From Streptomyces wedmorensis (GTDB lineage: Bacteria; Actinomycetota; Actinomycetes; Streptomycetales; Streptomycetaceae), in contig NZ_JNWK01000028.1 in NCBI RefSeq assembly GCF_000716445.1, forward strand, positions 1 through 64,000: a stretch of 64,000 nt of DNA. The letters are read 5' to 3'. The notes below the pieces were generated by a model. It made no database searches. It was not told where the DNA came from and saw only the letters and a program-made list of their open reading frames with translations. Positions 28,101 to 36,497 of the stretch are shown piece after piece. The position numbers and the translations under genes were made by a program. Every line of letters starts with the position of its first letter. Positions within the stretch are counted from its first letter, which is position 1.

Positions 28101-28914
28101 GCTCCAGGAGCCGACGTCGACGGCCGCCGCGGACGCGCCCCTGGACGTCCCCGCGCTGCGCGGCGAGATCGCCTTCGAGGACGTGTCCTTCGGCTACGGC
28201 TCAGCCGACGCGGGCGAGGAGGCGCTCTCCGGCATCGACCTGCGCATCCCCGCCGGGCAGACCGTCGCCTTCGTCGGCGAGACCGGCGCGGGCAAGTCCA
28301 CCCTCGTCAAGCTGGTCGCGCGGTTCTACGACCCGACGGGCGGCCGGGTCACCGCCGACGGCACCGACCTGCGGGACCTGGACCTCACCGCGTACCGCCA
28401 CCGGCTCGGCGTCGTCCCGCAGGAGTCGTACCTCTTCGCCGGGACGATCCGCGACGCCATCGCGTACGGCCGTCCCGGGGCGACCGACGCCGAGGTCGAG
28501 GCGGCGGCCCGCGCCGTCGGCGCCCACGACATGATCGCCACGCTCGACGGCGGCTACCTCCACGAGGTCGCCGAGCGCGGCCGCAACCTGTCGGCCGGTC
28601 AGCGCCAGCTCGTCGCCCTCGCCCGCGCCGAACTCGTCGACCCGGACATCCTGCTCCTCGACGAGGCCACGGCCGCCCTCGACCTCGCCACCGAGGCCCA
28701 GGTCAACCACGCCACCGACCGCCTCGCCGGCCGCCGCACGACCCTCGTCGTCGCCCACCGCCTCACCACGGCGGCCCGCGCCGACCGGGTGATCGTCATG
28801 GACCACGGCCGGGTCGCCGAGGACGGCACCCACGACGAACTGCTCGCTCTCGGCGGGCGCTACACGTCCCTCTGGAGCACCTTCATCGGCGAGGCCGAGC
28901 CCGAGCGCGTCTGA
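25105..28914 (+). CDS. Fused double ABC exporter (TMD-NBD-TMD-NBD) with one degenerate ATPase site
   Basis: The 1269-residue protein holds two ABC exporter halves in one chain. Half 1: membrane domain about residues 20-330, Walker A VGASGSGKST near 382, signature LSGGQRQRLALARA, Walker B LLLLDDATSAVD near 510. Half 2: membrane domain about 695-1010, Walker A VGETGAGKST near 1057, LSAGQRQLVALARA, Walker B ILLLDEATAALD near 1185. The catalytic Glu after Walker B is Asp in half 1 and Glu in half 2, so only one site should hydrolyse ATP well, as in heterodimeric exporters. GTG 25105 is preferred because GGGAGG lies six bases before it. Substrate is unknown; drugs or lipids are typical. Confidence 0.92.
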   Translation: MAAVGQKQATEREPADMRRRGWARRLAGYAWRYKTNTLLALGSSLAGMAVLALVPLVTKVIIDDVIGTKTRDLAVWTGLLIGAAIVVYLLTYVRRYYGGRLALDIQHDLRTDMYRTITRLDGRRQDELSTGQVVGRATSDLQLIQGLLFMLPMTIGNFLLFFISLAVMAWLSLPLTLVALAVAPALWFIAKRSRARLHPATWYAQQQAAAVAGVVDGAVTGVRVVKGFGQEDQETGKIREAGRKLFAGRLRTIRLNSRYTPALQAVPALGQVAVLALGGWLAYRGQITLGTFVAFSSYLASLVGPVRMLAVVLTVAQQARAGVERVGELIDTEPVIADGTRELPADAPATVEFDDVSFAYQDGTPVLDGFSLDIRPGETVAVVGASGSGKSTVSLLLPRFYDVTHGAVLVGGHDVRELTLDSLRAAIGLVPEDSFLFSDTVRANIAYGVPDATREQIENAARAAQADRFIAELPDGYDTKVGEHGLTLSGGQRQRLALARAILADPRLLLLDDATSAVDAKVEHEIHEALKSVMAGRTTLLIAHRRSTLGLADRIAVLDGGRLSDIGTHDELEERSELYRRLLTDPGFGSADFFEPSEGGARRSEPEAVATGRTATPAELPEARTLRAELDAEFDAERGITPALWVRDGDADRESPAPGATPELLAAVAALPPATDIPGIDEARAVSPEDAYGLRRLLRGFGLPLLISLGLVALDAGAGLLLPVLIRHGIDEGVNRLAIGAVWAASALALVTVLVQWVAQTAETRMTGRTGERVLYALRLKIFAQLQRLGLDYYERELTGRIMTRMTTDVDALSTFLQTGLVTAFVSVVTFFGIMVALLVLDLQLALVVFATLPVLAVATYFFRRSSVRAYELARDRISIVNADLQESVSGLRIVQAFRRERSVADRFGARSEEYRAARVRGQWLISVYFPFVTLLSSAAAAAVMIVGANRIEAGTLTTGALVAYLLYIDLFFAPVQQLSQVFDGYQQASVSLKRMRELLQEPTSTAAADAPLDVPALRGEIAFEDVSFGYGSADAGEEALSGIDLRIPAGQTVAFVGETGAGKSTLVKLVARFYDPTGGRVTADGTDLRDLDLTAYRHRLGVVPQESYLFAGTIRDAIAYGRPGATDAEVEAAARAVGAHDMIATLDGGYLHEVAERGRNLSAGQRQLVALARAELVDPDILLLDEATAALDLATEAQVNHATDRLAGRRTTLVVAHRLTTAARADRVIVMDHGRVAEDGTHDELLALGGRYTSLWSTFIGEAEPERV

Positions 28915-28963
28915 CCCCCGGCGGGATCCGCGCCCGGCCGGCCGGCCCTCCCGGTCGGCCGCG

Positions 28964-28996
28964 GCGCTTTCCGGGGCGTGGCGCTTTCCGGGGCGT
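28964..28996. repeat. Short tandem repeat in a 294-base gap
   Basis: The 16-base unit GCGCTTTCCGGGGCGT occurs twice with one base between (28964-28979, 28981-28996). The surrounding gap (28915-29208) repeats GGTCGGCCGCGG and TTTCC words but shows no gene; the promoter of the next gene must lie in it. Confidence 0.6.
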
Positions 28997-29208
28997 TCGG
29001 CGGAGACCTCTTTCCGGTCGGCCGCGGTGTCGTCGCCGCCGGGCGGGGTCGTAGCCGTCCGGGCTGTTCGGCGGGCCTTTCGCGCGCGGGAGAGGCCGCT
29101 CTTTCCGGCCTCGGCCGTCCCTCCCGTGCCGTCGGAGGCAACCATTCCGGCGTGTGGTGCGTCGTACGGCCGTATGCCAGTACGGCGATTCACCCGGGAG
29201 GGGAGTGC

Positions 29209-29643
29209 ATGACCACGGACCCGACGGCCACGGGCCGGCGCGGCTGCCGACGGGGGCGCGGCCGCGTGCTCGCGCGTGTGCTGGCGCCGCTCCTCGCCGC
29301 CCTCGCGCTGATCGTGCTGCCGGGACCGGGCCCCGGCGACGGGACGGCGGACGCCGCTTCCGTCTGCCGCGGACGGCCCACCAGGACCTACGCGTTCCCC
29401 ACCGGCGAGGTGCGGGTGTACAGGACCCGGCACTACGTCTGCGCCGTCACCGTGGCCAAGCGGCCCGGCGTCCGCCGCCCGATGACCGTCTCCCTCCAGC
29501 CGCGCGGCGGCCGACCCGCCGTCAAGTCCGGGCGGTTCGACCGGCAGGCCGGGCCCGTCACCGTCCACGCCCTCAACCGCTGCGTCCGGGTGTACGGCGC
29601 GGTGGCCGGAAAGAGCACGGCCACGGGCTGGATCCTGTGCTGA
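29209..29643 (+). CDS. Small basic secreted protein
   Basis: The 144-residue precursor has an Arg-rich N-terminus ([20 protein letters not shown]) and a hydrophobic stretch (LLAALALIVLPGPGPG), i.e. a signal peptide with a possible cleavage near DAASV. The mature part is very basic, with Cys at VCRGRPTRTYAF, HYVCAVTVAKRPG, RCVRVYGAV and the terminal ILC, so two disulfides are likely. A GGGAGGGGAG ribosome site precedes the ATG. No family recognised. Confidence 0.7.
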   Translation: MTTDPTATGRRGCRRGRGRVLARVLAPLLAALALIVLPGPGPGDGTADAASVCRGRPTRTYAFPTGEVRVYRTRHYVCAVTVAKRPGVRRPMTVSLQPRGGRPAVKSGRFDRQAGPVTVHALNRCVRVYGAVAGKSTATGWILC

Positions 29644-29742
29644 TGTGAAGGAAAGTCCAAGAGTAAGGACCAACTGGGTCTGGCGGTCCACACGTTGCCC
29701 CCGCTAGGTTCGCGACACCGTTGTGAACCAAGGGGAGGACGA

Positions 29743-31188
29743 ATGCGCAAGTCGCTCGGATGGCTGGTGTCGCTGTCGGTGCTCATAGGCACCGTCGGTT
29801 CGACGGGCGTGGCTACCGCCGCGGACACGGAGACCGACACCACGGCCGTCGCCGACTCGCAGGGCACGGACATCAAGGACCGCATCCTGGCGATCCCCGG
29901 GATGAGCCTGATCGAGGAGAAGCCGTACGCCGGCTACCGCTACTTCGTCCTGGAGTACGTCCAGCCGATCGACCACCACCGCCCGTGGGCGGGCACGTTC
30001 AAGCAGCGGCTCTCGCTCCTCCACAAGGACACCGGCCGCCCCACCGTCTTCCGCACCAGCGGATACGGCCTGAGCACCACGCCGAGCCGGACCGAGCCGA
30101 CCCGGATCATCGACGGCAACCAGGTCTCCATGGAGTACCGCTTCTTCACGCCGTCGCGTCCGCAGCCCGCCGACTGGTCCAAGCTGGACATCTGGCAGGC
30201 GGCCAACGACCAGCACCGGATCTTCGCGGCACTGAAGAAGATCTACCCCAAGAACTGGATCTCCACCGGCGGCTCCAAGGGCGGCATGACCGCCACCTAC
30301 TACGAGCGCTTCTTCCCGCGCGACATGGACGGCGTCGTCGCGTACGTCGCCCCGAACGACGTGGTCAACAAGGAGGACTCGGCCTACGACCGGTTCTTCG
30401 AGAACGTCGGCACCAAGGACTGCCGCGACCGCCTGAACGACCTGCAGCGCGAGGCGCTCGTCCGCCGCGCGCCGCTGCAGAAGAAGTTCCAGGCCTGGGC
30501 CGAGTCCGAGGGCGCCACCTTCAACACGCTCGGCTCGCTCGACAAGGCCTACGAGGCCGTCGTCCTCGACTTCGTGTGGGGCTTCTGGCAGTACTACGGC
30601 CAGGACGTCTGCGACCAGATCCCGGTCGCGGCGACCGCCGGCGACGACGCCGTCTACGAGACGATCGACGCCTACTCCGGCTGGTCCGCCTACTCCGACC
30701 AGGGCCTGGAGTACTACACGCCGTACTACTACCAGGCGGCCACCGAGCTCGGCTCGCCCACCATCAAGCAGCCCCACCTCGACGGCCTGAGCCGCTACGG
30801 CTACCAGCCGGCCGGCAGCTTCGTGCCGCGCGAGATCCCCATGAAGTTCAAGCCGCAGGTCATGCGCGACGTCGACGACTGGGTCCGCAAGAACGCGAAC
30901 CACATGCTCTTCGTCTACGGCGAGAACGACCCGTGGGGCGCCGAGAAGTTCCGCCTCGGCAAGGGGGCGCGCGACAGCTACGTCTACGTCGCTCCCGGTG
31001 CCAACCACGGGGCCAACGTCGCCGGGCTCGTCGACGCCGAGCGCGAGAACGCCACCGCGCGCATCCTCGCCTGGGCCGGCCTCTCCGCCCCGGCGGTGCA
31101 GGCGGCGCAGCCGCTCGCGCGCTTCGACGCCCGCCTCGACGCCCCCGTCGACGAGGACACGACCCGCGAGCACGGCCTGCGGCCGTAA
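29743..31188 (+). CDS. Secreted S28-type tripeptidyl aminopeptidase
   Basis: The 481-residue protein has a signal peptide (MRKSLGWLVSLSVLIGTVGS, cleavage near ATA-ADTE) and an S28-family alpha/beta hydrolase. The nucleophile lies in WISTGGSKGGMTATYYERFF (Ser near residue 175). The late segments MLFVYGENDPWGAEKF and YVAPGANHGANVAGL supply the catalytic Asp and His. Such enzymes cut Pro-containing tripeptides from protein N-termini outside the cell. A strong AGGGGAGG site precedes the ATG and a perfect terminator follows the gene. Confidence 0.9.
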   Translation: MRKSLGWLVSLSVLIGTVGSTGVATAADTETDTTAVADSQGTDIKDRILAIPGMSLIEEKPYAGYRYFVLEYVQPIDHHRPWAGTFKQRLSLLHKDTGRPTVFRTSGYGLSTTPSRTEPTRIIDGNQVSMEYRFFTPSRPQPADWSKLDIWQAANDQHRIFAALKKIYPKNWISTGGSKGGMTATYYERFFPRDMDGVVAYVAPNDVVNKEDSAYDRFFENVGTKDCRDRLNDLQREALVRRAPLQKKFQAWAESEGATFNTLGSLDKAYEAVVLDFVWGFWQYYGQDVCDQIPVAATAGDDAVYETIDAYSGWSAYSDQGLEYYTPYYYQAATELGSPTIKQPHLDGLSRYGYQPAGSFVPREIPMKFKPQVMRDVDDWVRKNANHMLFVYGENDPWGAEKFRLGKGARDSYVYVAPGANHGANVAGLVDAERENATARILAWAGLSAPAVQAAQPLARFDARLDAPVDEDTTREHGLRP

Positions 31189-31214
31189 CCGACGTCCGTC
31201 GGTCCGTCGCGGAG

Positions 31215-31245
31215 GGTGGGGTGCGTCCGGTGGACGCACCCCACC
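31215..31245. terminator. Bidirectional terminator between S28 peptidase and GH3 genes
   Basis: A perfect 14-base-pair stem (31215-31228 with 31232-31245) with a 3-base loop lies in the 63-base gap between two convergent genes. Confidence 0.85.
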
Positions 31246-31251
31246 GTCGTG

Positions 31252-33072
31252 TCAGCGGTACGACAGGCCGTGGCCCACCGGGTACAGGACCTTCGTCGGG
31301 TCGGCCGCGTCCTGGACCGGCACCGGGAGGCGCCCGAGGGGGCGGGCGCGACCGGCGAGGACCCGCACGGCGGCCCGGAGTTCGACATCGGTCCAGGAGT
31401 ACGACGCGAGGCTCGCCCGCTGCCCGGCGATCCGAGCGACGTCGTACGGGTTGCGGATCGCGACGGTGACGACGGGCACCCCGGTGGCGACGAGCCGGGC
31501 GACGAGCGTGCGTTGGGGGCTGGTCGCCGACACGTTGTAGGTGCCGACGAGGACCACGTCCTTGCCGGCCGCCGCGGCCACCGCCTCGTCGATCTTCGCG
31601 GCGCTCGGGGTGATCCCGGTGGAGAGCGCGGTCGCGGTGAAGCCCAGCTCGGTGAGGGCGGTCGCGAGCGTGGTGGTCGGCGGCCCGGTCGTACCGGAGG
31701 GCGAGGCGGGGTCGGCGCCGACGACGAGGACCGAGGGGTGGGCGGCCGGGCTCAGCGGCAGGAAGTCGTCCTCGTTGAGGAGCAGGGTCGTGGTCGCCTC
31801 GGCGATCCGGTCCGCCGCCGCGAGGTGGGCGGCGGTGCCGACGACCCGGTCGACGCCGGCCCGGGTGACGTACGCCCGCCGGAGCAGGCCCAGCCGGGAC
31901 TTGAGCCGCAGGATGCGCAGGATCGATTCGTCGAGCCGGGCCTCCGTCAGTTCGCCGTCCCGGACCGCCTTCAGGACCGCGTTCCAGGCCACGTCGAGCC
32001 TGGGCGGGTTGAGGAGCTGGTCGACGCCGGCCTTGAGCGCGAGGACCGGGACGCGTTCGTCGCCGTACTTGGTGCGCACCCCCTCCATGGCGAGCGAGTC
32101 GGTCACCACCACGCCGTCGTAGCCGAGCCGTTCGCGCAGGATGCCGGTGAGGATGGGCCGGGACAGGGTCGCCGGATCCTCGCTGGGGTCCAGGGCGGGC
32201 ACCACGATGTGCGCGGTCATGATCGAGTCGATGCCGGCGGCGATCGCGGACCGGAACGGCGGGGCGTCGAGCTCGGCCCACTGCTCCCGGGTGTGGGTGA
32301 TCGTCGGCAGGCCGTAGTGGCTGTCGACGGCGGTGTCGCCGTGTCCCGGGAAGTGCTTGGAGGTGGCCGCGACGCCGGCGCGCTGGTACCCCTTCACCTG
32401 CGCGGCCACCAGGCCGGCGACGGCCTGCGGGTCGGATCCGAACGAGCGGACCCCGATGACCGGGTTGGCCGGGTTGACGTTCACGTCGGCGACCGGCGCG
32501 TAGTTCTGCCGGATGCCGACGGCCGCGAGTTCGGCGCCCGCGATCTGCGCGGCCTTGCGGGCGTCCGCGTGCGATCCGCCGGCGCCGAGGGCCATCGCAC
32601 CGGGCACCAGGGTGGCGGGCTCGCCGACCCGGCAGACGATGCCGTGCTCCTGGTCGGTGGAGATCAGCACCGGGATCGGGGTGGGCTGGGCCAGCGCGGC
32701 CTGCTGGATGCCGTTGGAGAGCTCCGCGATCTGGTGCGGGTCGCGGGTGTTGTGGGCCCAGGCGAAGTAGATGACACCGCCGACGTGATAGCGCTCGACG
32801 AGTTCGGCGGCCGTGCGGACACCGATCTCCGCGAGGTTGGAGTCGATGTCGGCCTGGTCCGGCGCGGTCGCGGAGTGGCCGTACACCCGCATCACGAAGA
32901 GCTGGCCGACCTTCTCCTCCAGGGACATCCGGTCGATGATCCGCCGGAGCCTCCGGTCGTCGGCGTCCGCGTGGGCCACGGGGGCGGTGACTCCCGTGAC
33001 GGCCGCCGCGGCGGCCGCGGCGGTCACCGTGAGAAGGGTGCGTCGGGAGGGGGCGGGGGCGCGGTGGTGCAC
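31252..33072 (-). CDS. Secreted (Tat) glycoside hydrolase family 3 beta-N-acetylhexosaminidase
   Basis: The 606-residue protein starts at a GTG five bases after AAGGAG. Its N-terminus has a twin-arginine signal (PSRRTLLTVTAAAAAAAVTG, ending VAHA). The GH3 barrel shows RMSLEEKVGQLFVMRVYGHS, LISTDQEHGIVCRVGEPATL and the hexosaminidase loop KHFPGHGDTAVDSHYGLP, in which the His-Asp pair acts as general acid/base in NagZ-type enzymes. DGVVVTDSLAMEGV contains the nucleophile Asp. A second GH3 domain follows. It should release GlcNAc from chitin or peptidoglycan fragments. I remember an S. coelicolor counterpart in the same chromosomal region. Confidence 0.9.
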   Translation of the reverse strand: MHHRAPAPSRRTLLTVTAAAAAAAVTGVTAPVAHADADDRRLRRIIDRMSLEEKVGQLFVMRVYGHSATAPDQADIDSNLAEIGVRTAAELVERYHVGGVIYFAWAHNTRDPHQIAELSNGIQQAALAQPTPIPVLISTDQEHGIVCRVGEPATLVPGAMALGAGGSHADARKAAQIAGAELAAVGIRQNYAPVADVNVNPANPVIGVRSFGSDPQAVAGLVAAQVKGYQRAGVAATSKHFPGHGDTAVDSHYGLPTITHTREQWAELDAPPFRSAIAAGIDSIMTAHIVVPALDPSEDPATLSRPILTGILRERLGYDGVVVTDSLAMEGVRTKYGDERVPVLALKAGVDQLLNPPRLDVAWNAVLKAVRDGELTEARLDESILRILRLKSRLGLLRRAYVTRAGVDRVVGTAAHLAAADRIAEATTTLLLNEDDFLPLSPAAHPSVLVVGADPASPSGTTGPPTTTLATALTELGFTATALSTGITPSAAKIDEAVAAAAGKDVVLVGTYNVSATSPQRTLVARLVATGVPVVTVAIRNPYDVARIAGQRASLASYSWTDVELRAAVRVLAGRARPLGRLPVPVQDAADPTKVLYPVGHGLSYR

Positions 33073-33102
33073 TGCTGCTCCTTCCGGCCGTGCGTGGATG
33101 AA

Positions 33103-33112
33103 GGAAACTTCC
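33103..33112 (-). promoter_or_regulatory. GGAA-rich palindrome before the GH3 gene
   Basis: On the coding strand the leader reads TTGGAAGTTTCCTT, with GGAA/TTCC half-sites, 31 bases before the GTG start. Similar GAAAGTTTCC words are common upstream of Streptomyces extracellular hydrolase genes in my memory. A related but asymmetric word occurs near 29649, upstream of the S28 peptidase. Confidence 0.4.
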
Positions 33113-33290
33113 AAGGTGTCACGGATAGCCCGAAAGTAACTGCCAGGTCAAGGACCCGCGCAGGAATCGCCGTCGGCGGCGCCACGCCCGCCCGCCGCAC
33201 CGCCGGTACCGCGGACCGCCGGCAATTCGCTGGCGCCCGGGGCCCGGTGACCGTACCTTCGTCGCGTCCCACCAGCGAGGAAAGGCGCGC

Positions 33291-33899
33291 ATGACCTTCG
33301 AGCGCATCACCGTCGACACCCCCGAGCCCGCCCCCGGCGCCGTCCTGCTCGCCGGCATCCCCGGCAGCGGAAAGTCGACCGTCGCGGCGGCCCTCGCGGC
33401 CCGCTTCGCCCGCTCCGCGCACATCGAGGTCGACGACCTCCAGGAGCTGATCGTCCAGGGGTGCCACTGGCCGACTCCGGACGGCGACCCCGAGGCGGAC
33501 CGCCAGATCCTGCTGCGCGCCCGCAACGGCTGCCTGCTCGCGGACAGCTTCGCCTCGGCGGGCTTCCTGCCCGTCCTCGACGACGTGGTCGTGCGCCGCT
33601 CCCACCTGGACTTCTACCGCGCCCACGTCAAGGCCGTCCCGCTCCACGTGGTGATCCTCGCCCCCGGCCCCGACAAGGCCTGGGAGCGCAACAACGCCCG
33701 CCACAAGAAGCTGACGACGAACTGGGCCTTCCTGGACGAGGCCATGCGCGCCGAACTCTCCGGCGAGGGCGTCTGGATCGACAACGCGGACCAGACCGTC
33801 GAGGAGACCGTCGAAGCCGTCCTCGCCGCGACCGGCCTGACCGCGCCCGTCACCGGCACCCATGCGGACGCGAGGACGACCGGCCCAGCCGGCTCGTAG
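33291..33899 (+). CDS. P-loop kinase/ATPase (zeta-toxin-like AAA_33 fold)
   Basis: The 202-residue protein has Walker A LLAGIPGSGKSTVAAALAAR near residues 18-37, an Asp-rich strand HIEVDDLQELIVQG where kinases hold the substrate base, DDVVVRRSHLDFYR and a basic lid region AWERNNARHKKLTTNW. This layout fits small-molecule or zeta-type P-loop kinases. No antitoxin-like gene precedes it, so a metabolic phosphotransferase is more likely than a toxin. A strong terminator lies 170 bases downstream. Confidence 0.82.
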   Translation: MTFERITVDTPEPAPGAVLLAGIPGSGKSTVAAALAARFARSAHIEVDDLQELIVQGCHWPTPDGDPEADRQILLRARNGCLLADSFASAGFLPVLDDVVVRRSHLDFYRAHVKAVPLHVVILAPGPDKAWERNNARHKKLTTNWAFLDEAMRAELSGEGVWIDNADQTVEETVEAVLAATGLTAPVTGTHADARTTGPAGS

Positions 33900-34066
33900 C
33901 GGGCCCCGGCGCCGATCGGCTCCTCGGCCGAGAGCCCGAGCCGTGCCGTCCGGCGGCCCGCCCCATGACACGCGTACCCATGCCGCCAGGCTAACCACAT
34001 GAAAAGCCGTCAAGCGGTACATATGAGGGCCCGGCGGGATCGTCCCTCCGTTCGGCCCCCCGGCCT

Positions 34067-34114
34067 CCAGGGGGTGCCTCGCCGATCAAACCCGATCGGC
34101 GAGGCGCCCCCTGG
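34067..34114 (-). terminator. Long-stem terminator of the LacI gene
   Basis: A 21-base-pair stem (34067-34087 with 34094-34114) with one G-T pair and a 6-base loop lies 73 bases beyond the LacI-family stop codon and also faces the kinase gene. The 287-base gap 33900-34186 shows nothing else that I can support. Confidence 0.8.
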
Positions 34115-34186
34115 GTGCGTCCGCCCGCCCGTGCCCGCGGCTCGGGTGCCCGCCCGTGCCCGCATCCCGGCGGCGCGTCCGCCCGC

Positions 34187-35233
34187 TCACCCCCGCGGGG
34201 GCGCCGTCGATCCCCGTACCAGCAGCTCCGCCGGGACCGTGTCCCGGCCGCCGGCCGGGGCCTCCTCGGTGCCCATGGCGAGGCGGCCGGCGCGGACGCC
34301 CGCCTCGTGGAGGGGGAGGCGGACGGTGGTGAGGGCGGGAACGGCGTCGATGGAGAAGGGGAGGTCGTCGAAGCCGGCGACGGAGACGTCGCCGGGGATG
34401 GAGAGGCCGCGCTCGCGGAGGGCGGCGCAGACGCCGAGCGCCACGGTGTCGTTGGCGGCGACGACGGCGGTGAGGGACGGGTCGCGGGCGAGGAGTTCGG
34501 CGGTCGCCTCGTGACCCGAGCGGCGGTCGTAGGGGCCGTGCACGGTCGGGCCCTCGGCGACACCCGCCGCGGCGAGCGCCTCGCGGTGGCCTTCGAGGCG
34601 GTGCCGGGTCGTCGTGCGGTCGGCGGGCCCGGCCACGTAGCCGATGCGCCGGTGCCCGAGGCCGAGCAGGTGCTCGGCGAGGCGCCGCGCCCCGGTGCGG
34701 TTGTCGAAGACGAGGGCCGCCGCGTGGGCGTCGCCGGGCACCGGCGGCCGTCCGCACAGCACGACCCGGGTCCCTGCCTCGGCGAGCTTGGCCAGCTTGC
34801 CCGCCGTGGCCGCGAGGTGCTCCGGGTCCTCCAGGGAGCCGCCCATGAGGATCACGGCGGCGGCGCGCTGCCGCTGGAGCAGGGTGAGGTAGGTGAGTTC
34901 GCGCTCGGGGGAGCCGCCGGTGTTGCAGACGACGGCGAGCTTCTGCCCGCCGGCCCGCCCCGACGCGCTCTCGCCGATCGCGCTCTGCGCCGCGCTCGCC
35001 ATGATCCCGAAGAAGGGGTCGGCGATGTCGTTGACCAGCACTCCGACCAGGTCGGACGTGGCGGCCGCGAGGGAGCTGGCGGGGCCGTTGAGGACGTAGT
35101 CCAGCTCGTCGACGGCCCGCAGCACCCGCTCCCGGGTCGAGGCGGCGACCGGGTAGTTGCCGTTCAGGACGCGGGAGACGGTCGCGGGGGAGACCCGGGC
35201 GCGAGCGGCCACGTCCGCCAGGGTGACGGTCAT
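34187..35233 (-). CDS. LacI-family transcriptional repressor
   Basis: The 348-residue protein has a standard LacI HTH and hinge helix at residues 3-55 (TLADVAARARVSPATVSRVL, RVLRAVDELDYVLNGPASSL) and a periplasmic-binding-protein-like sensor (SDLVGVLVNDIADPFFGIMA, RRIGYVAGPADRTTTRHRLE, VVAANDTVALGVCAALRERG, VAGFDDLPFSIDAVPALTTV). It is divergent from the Gfo/Idh-DUF993-isomerase operon, and a perfect LacI-type palindrome stands between them. The inducer is probably the sugar or cyclitol degraded by that operon. Confidence 0.92.
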   Translation of the reverse strand: MTVTLADVAARARVSPATVSRVLNGNYPVAASTRERVLRAVDELDYVLNGPASSLAAATSDLVGVLVNDIADPFFGIMASAAQSAIGESASGRAGGQKLAVVCNTGGSPERELTYLTLLQRQRAAAVILMGGSLEDPEHLAATAGKLAKLAEAGTRVVLCGRPPVPGDAHAAALVFDNRTGARRLAEHLLGLGHRRIGYVAGPADRTTTRHRLEGHREALAAAGVAEGPTVHGPYDRRSGHEATAELLARDPSLTAVVAANDTVALGVCAALRERGLSIPGDVSVAGFDDLPFSIDAVPALTTVRLPLHEAGVRAGRLAMGTEEAPAGGRDTVPAELLVRGSTAPPRG

Positions 35234-35255
35234 CGTGTGCGTACCTCCGGGGCCC

Positions 35256-35309
35256 TTGTCGACGGTGATGTCGGCAGGCTAGCGTCATCCTCGATAGAAA
35301 GCGCTTTCT
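35256..35309 (+). promoter_or_regulatory. Promoter and LacI operator of the DUF993 operon
   Basis: A TTGTCG -35 (35256-35261) and TAGCGT -10 (35280-35285) are 18 bases apart. The perfect 14-base palindrome AGAAAGCGCTTTCT (35296-35309) follows, covering the expected transcription start. The central CG and flanking AAAG/CTTT are typical of LacI/GalR operators. Confidence 0.75.
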
Positions 35310-35345
35310 TCCGAGGGCGCGGAGCACCGGGGAGAGGAACCTCTC

Positions 35346-36497
35346 GTGACACGCAGGACAGTCCGCATCGCCATGAACGGCGTCACCGGGCGCATGGGCT
35401 ACCGCCAGCACCTCGTCCGCTCGATCCTCGCGCTGCGCGAACAGGGCGGCCTCGACCTCGGCAACGGCGAGACGCTCTGGCCCGAGCCGGTCCTCGTCGG
35501 CCGCCGCGAACACGCCCTCCGCGCCCTCGCCGAGCGCCACGGCCTCACCGAGTGGTCGACCGACCTCGACGCCGTGCTCGCCGACGACACCGTCGACGTC
35601 TACTTCGACGCCCAGGTCACCTCCGCCCGCGTCGACGCCCTCACCAAGGCCATCGACGCCGGAAAGCACGTCTACACCGAGAAGCCCACCGCCGCCGACC
35701 TCGCCGGCGCCCTCGAACTCGCCCGGCGCGCCGAGGCGAAGGGCATCAAGCACGGCGTCGTCCAGGACAAGCTGTTCCTGCCGGGCCTGCTCAAGCTCAA
35801 GCGGCTCATCGACGGCGGCTTCTTCGGCGAGATCCTGTCCGTGCGCGGCGAGTTCGGCTACTGGGTCTTCGAGGGCGACTGGCAGGACGCCCAGCGCCCC
35901 AGCTGGAACTACCGCGCCGAGGACGGCGGAGGCATCGTCGTCGACATGTTCCCGCACTGGGAGTACGTGCTCCACGAGCTCTTCGGCCGGGTCACCAGCG
36001 TCACCGCGCAGGTCGCCACGCACGTCCCGCAGCGCTGGGACGAGCAGGGCAAGCCGTACGCCGCCACCGCCGACGACGCCGCGTACGGCATCTTCCGGCT
36101 GGAGGGCGGTGCCATCGCCCAGATCAACTCCTCCTGGACGGTCCGCGTCAACCGCGACGAGCTCGTCGAGTTCCAGGTCGACGGCACCCACGGCTCCGCC
36201 GTCGCCGGCCTGCGCGGCTGCCGTGTCCAGCACCGCTCGGCCACCCCCAAGCCGGTCTGGAACCCCGACATCCCCGCCACCGAGTCCTTCCGCGACCAGT
36301 GGCAGGAGGTGCCCGACAACGCCGAGTTCGACAACGGCTTCAAGGCCCAGTGGGAGCTGTTCCTGCGGCACGTCGCCCTCGACGAGCCGTACCACTGGGA
36401 CCTGCTCGCGGGCGCCCGCGGCGTCCAGCTCGCCGAGCTGGGCCTGAGGTCCGCGGCCGAGGGCCGCCGCCTCGACGTCCCGGAGGTCTCCCTGTGA
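35346..36497 (+). CDS. Gfo/Idh/MocA-family oxidoreductase
   Basis: The 383-residue dehydrogenase starts at GTG. The N-terminal Rossmann part has RIAMNGVTGRMGYRQHLVRS and the family motif GKHVYTEKPTAADLAGALEL (the EKP motif near residue 115); the C-terminal part has GGGIVVDMFPHWEYVLHELF with the catalytic-type Asp and His. It oxidises a sugar or cyclitol hydroxyl with NAD(P). It is the first gene of a three-gene operon joined by GTGA overlaps and controlled by LacI. Confidence 0.9.
   Translation: MTRRTVRIAMNGVTGRMGYRQHLVRSILALREQGGLDLGNGETLWPEPVLVGRREHALRALAERHGLTEWSTDLDAVLADDTVDVYFDAQVTSARVDALTKAIDAGKHVYTEKPTAADLAGALELARRAEAKGIKHGVVQDKLFLPGLLKLKRLIDGGFFGEILSVRGEFGYWVFEGDWQDAQRPSWNYRAEDGGGIVVDMFPHWEYVLHELFGRVTSVTAQVATHVPQRWDEQGKPYAATADDAAYGIFRLEGGAIAQINSSWTVRVNRDELVEFQVDGTHGSAVAGLRGCRVQHRSATPKPVWNPDIPATESFRDQWQEVPDNAEFDNGFKAQWELFLRHVALDEPYHWDLLAGARGVQLAELGLRSAAEGRRLDVPEVSL

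Noticed and set aside
29644..29742. DasR site before the S28 peptidase
   Set aside because: The stretch near GGGTCTGGCGGTCC only vaguely resembles the known dre consensus and lacks the central TAGA.
33291..33899. Zeta toxin of a toxin-antitoxin pair
   Set aside because: The P-loop fold fits, but no small epsilon-type antitoxin lies beside it, so only a general kinase call is made.
33900..34186. A tRNA or small gene in the gap between the kinase and LacI gene
   Set aside because: No cloverleaf or coding signature was seen; the strong hairpin there is a terminator.
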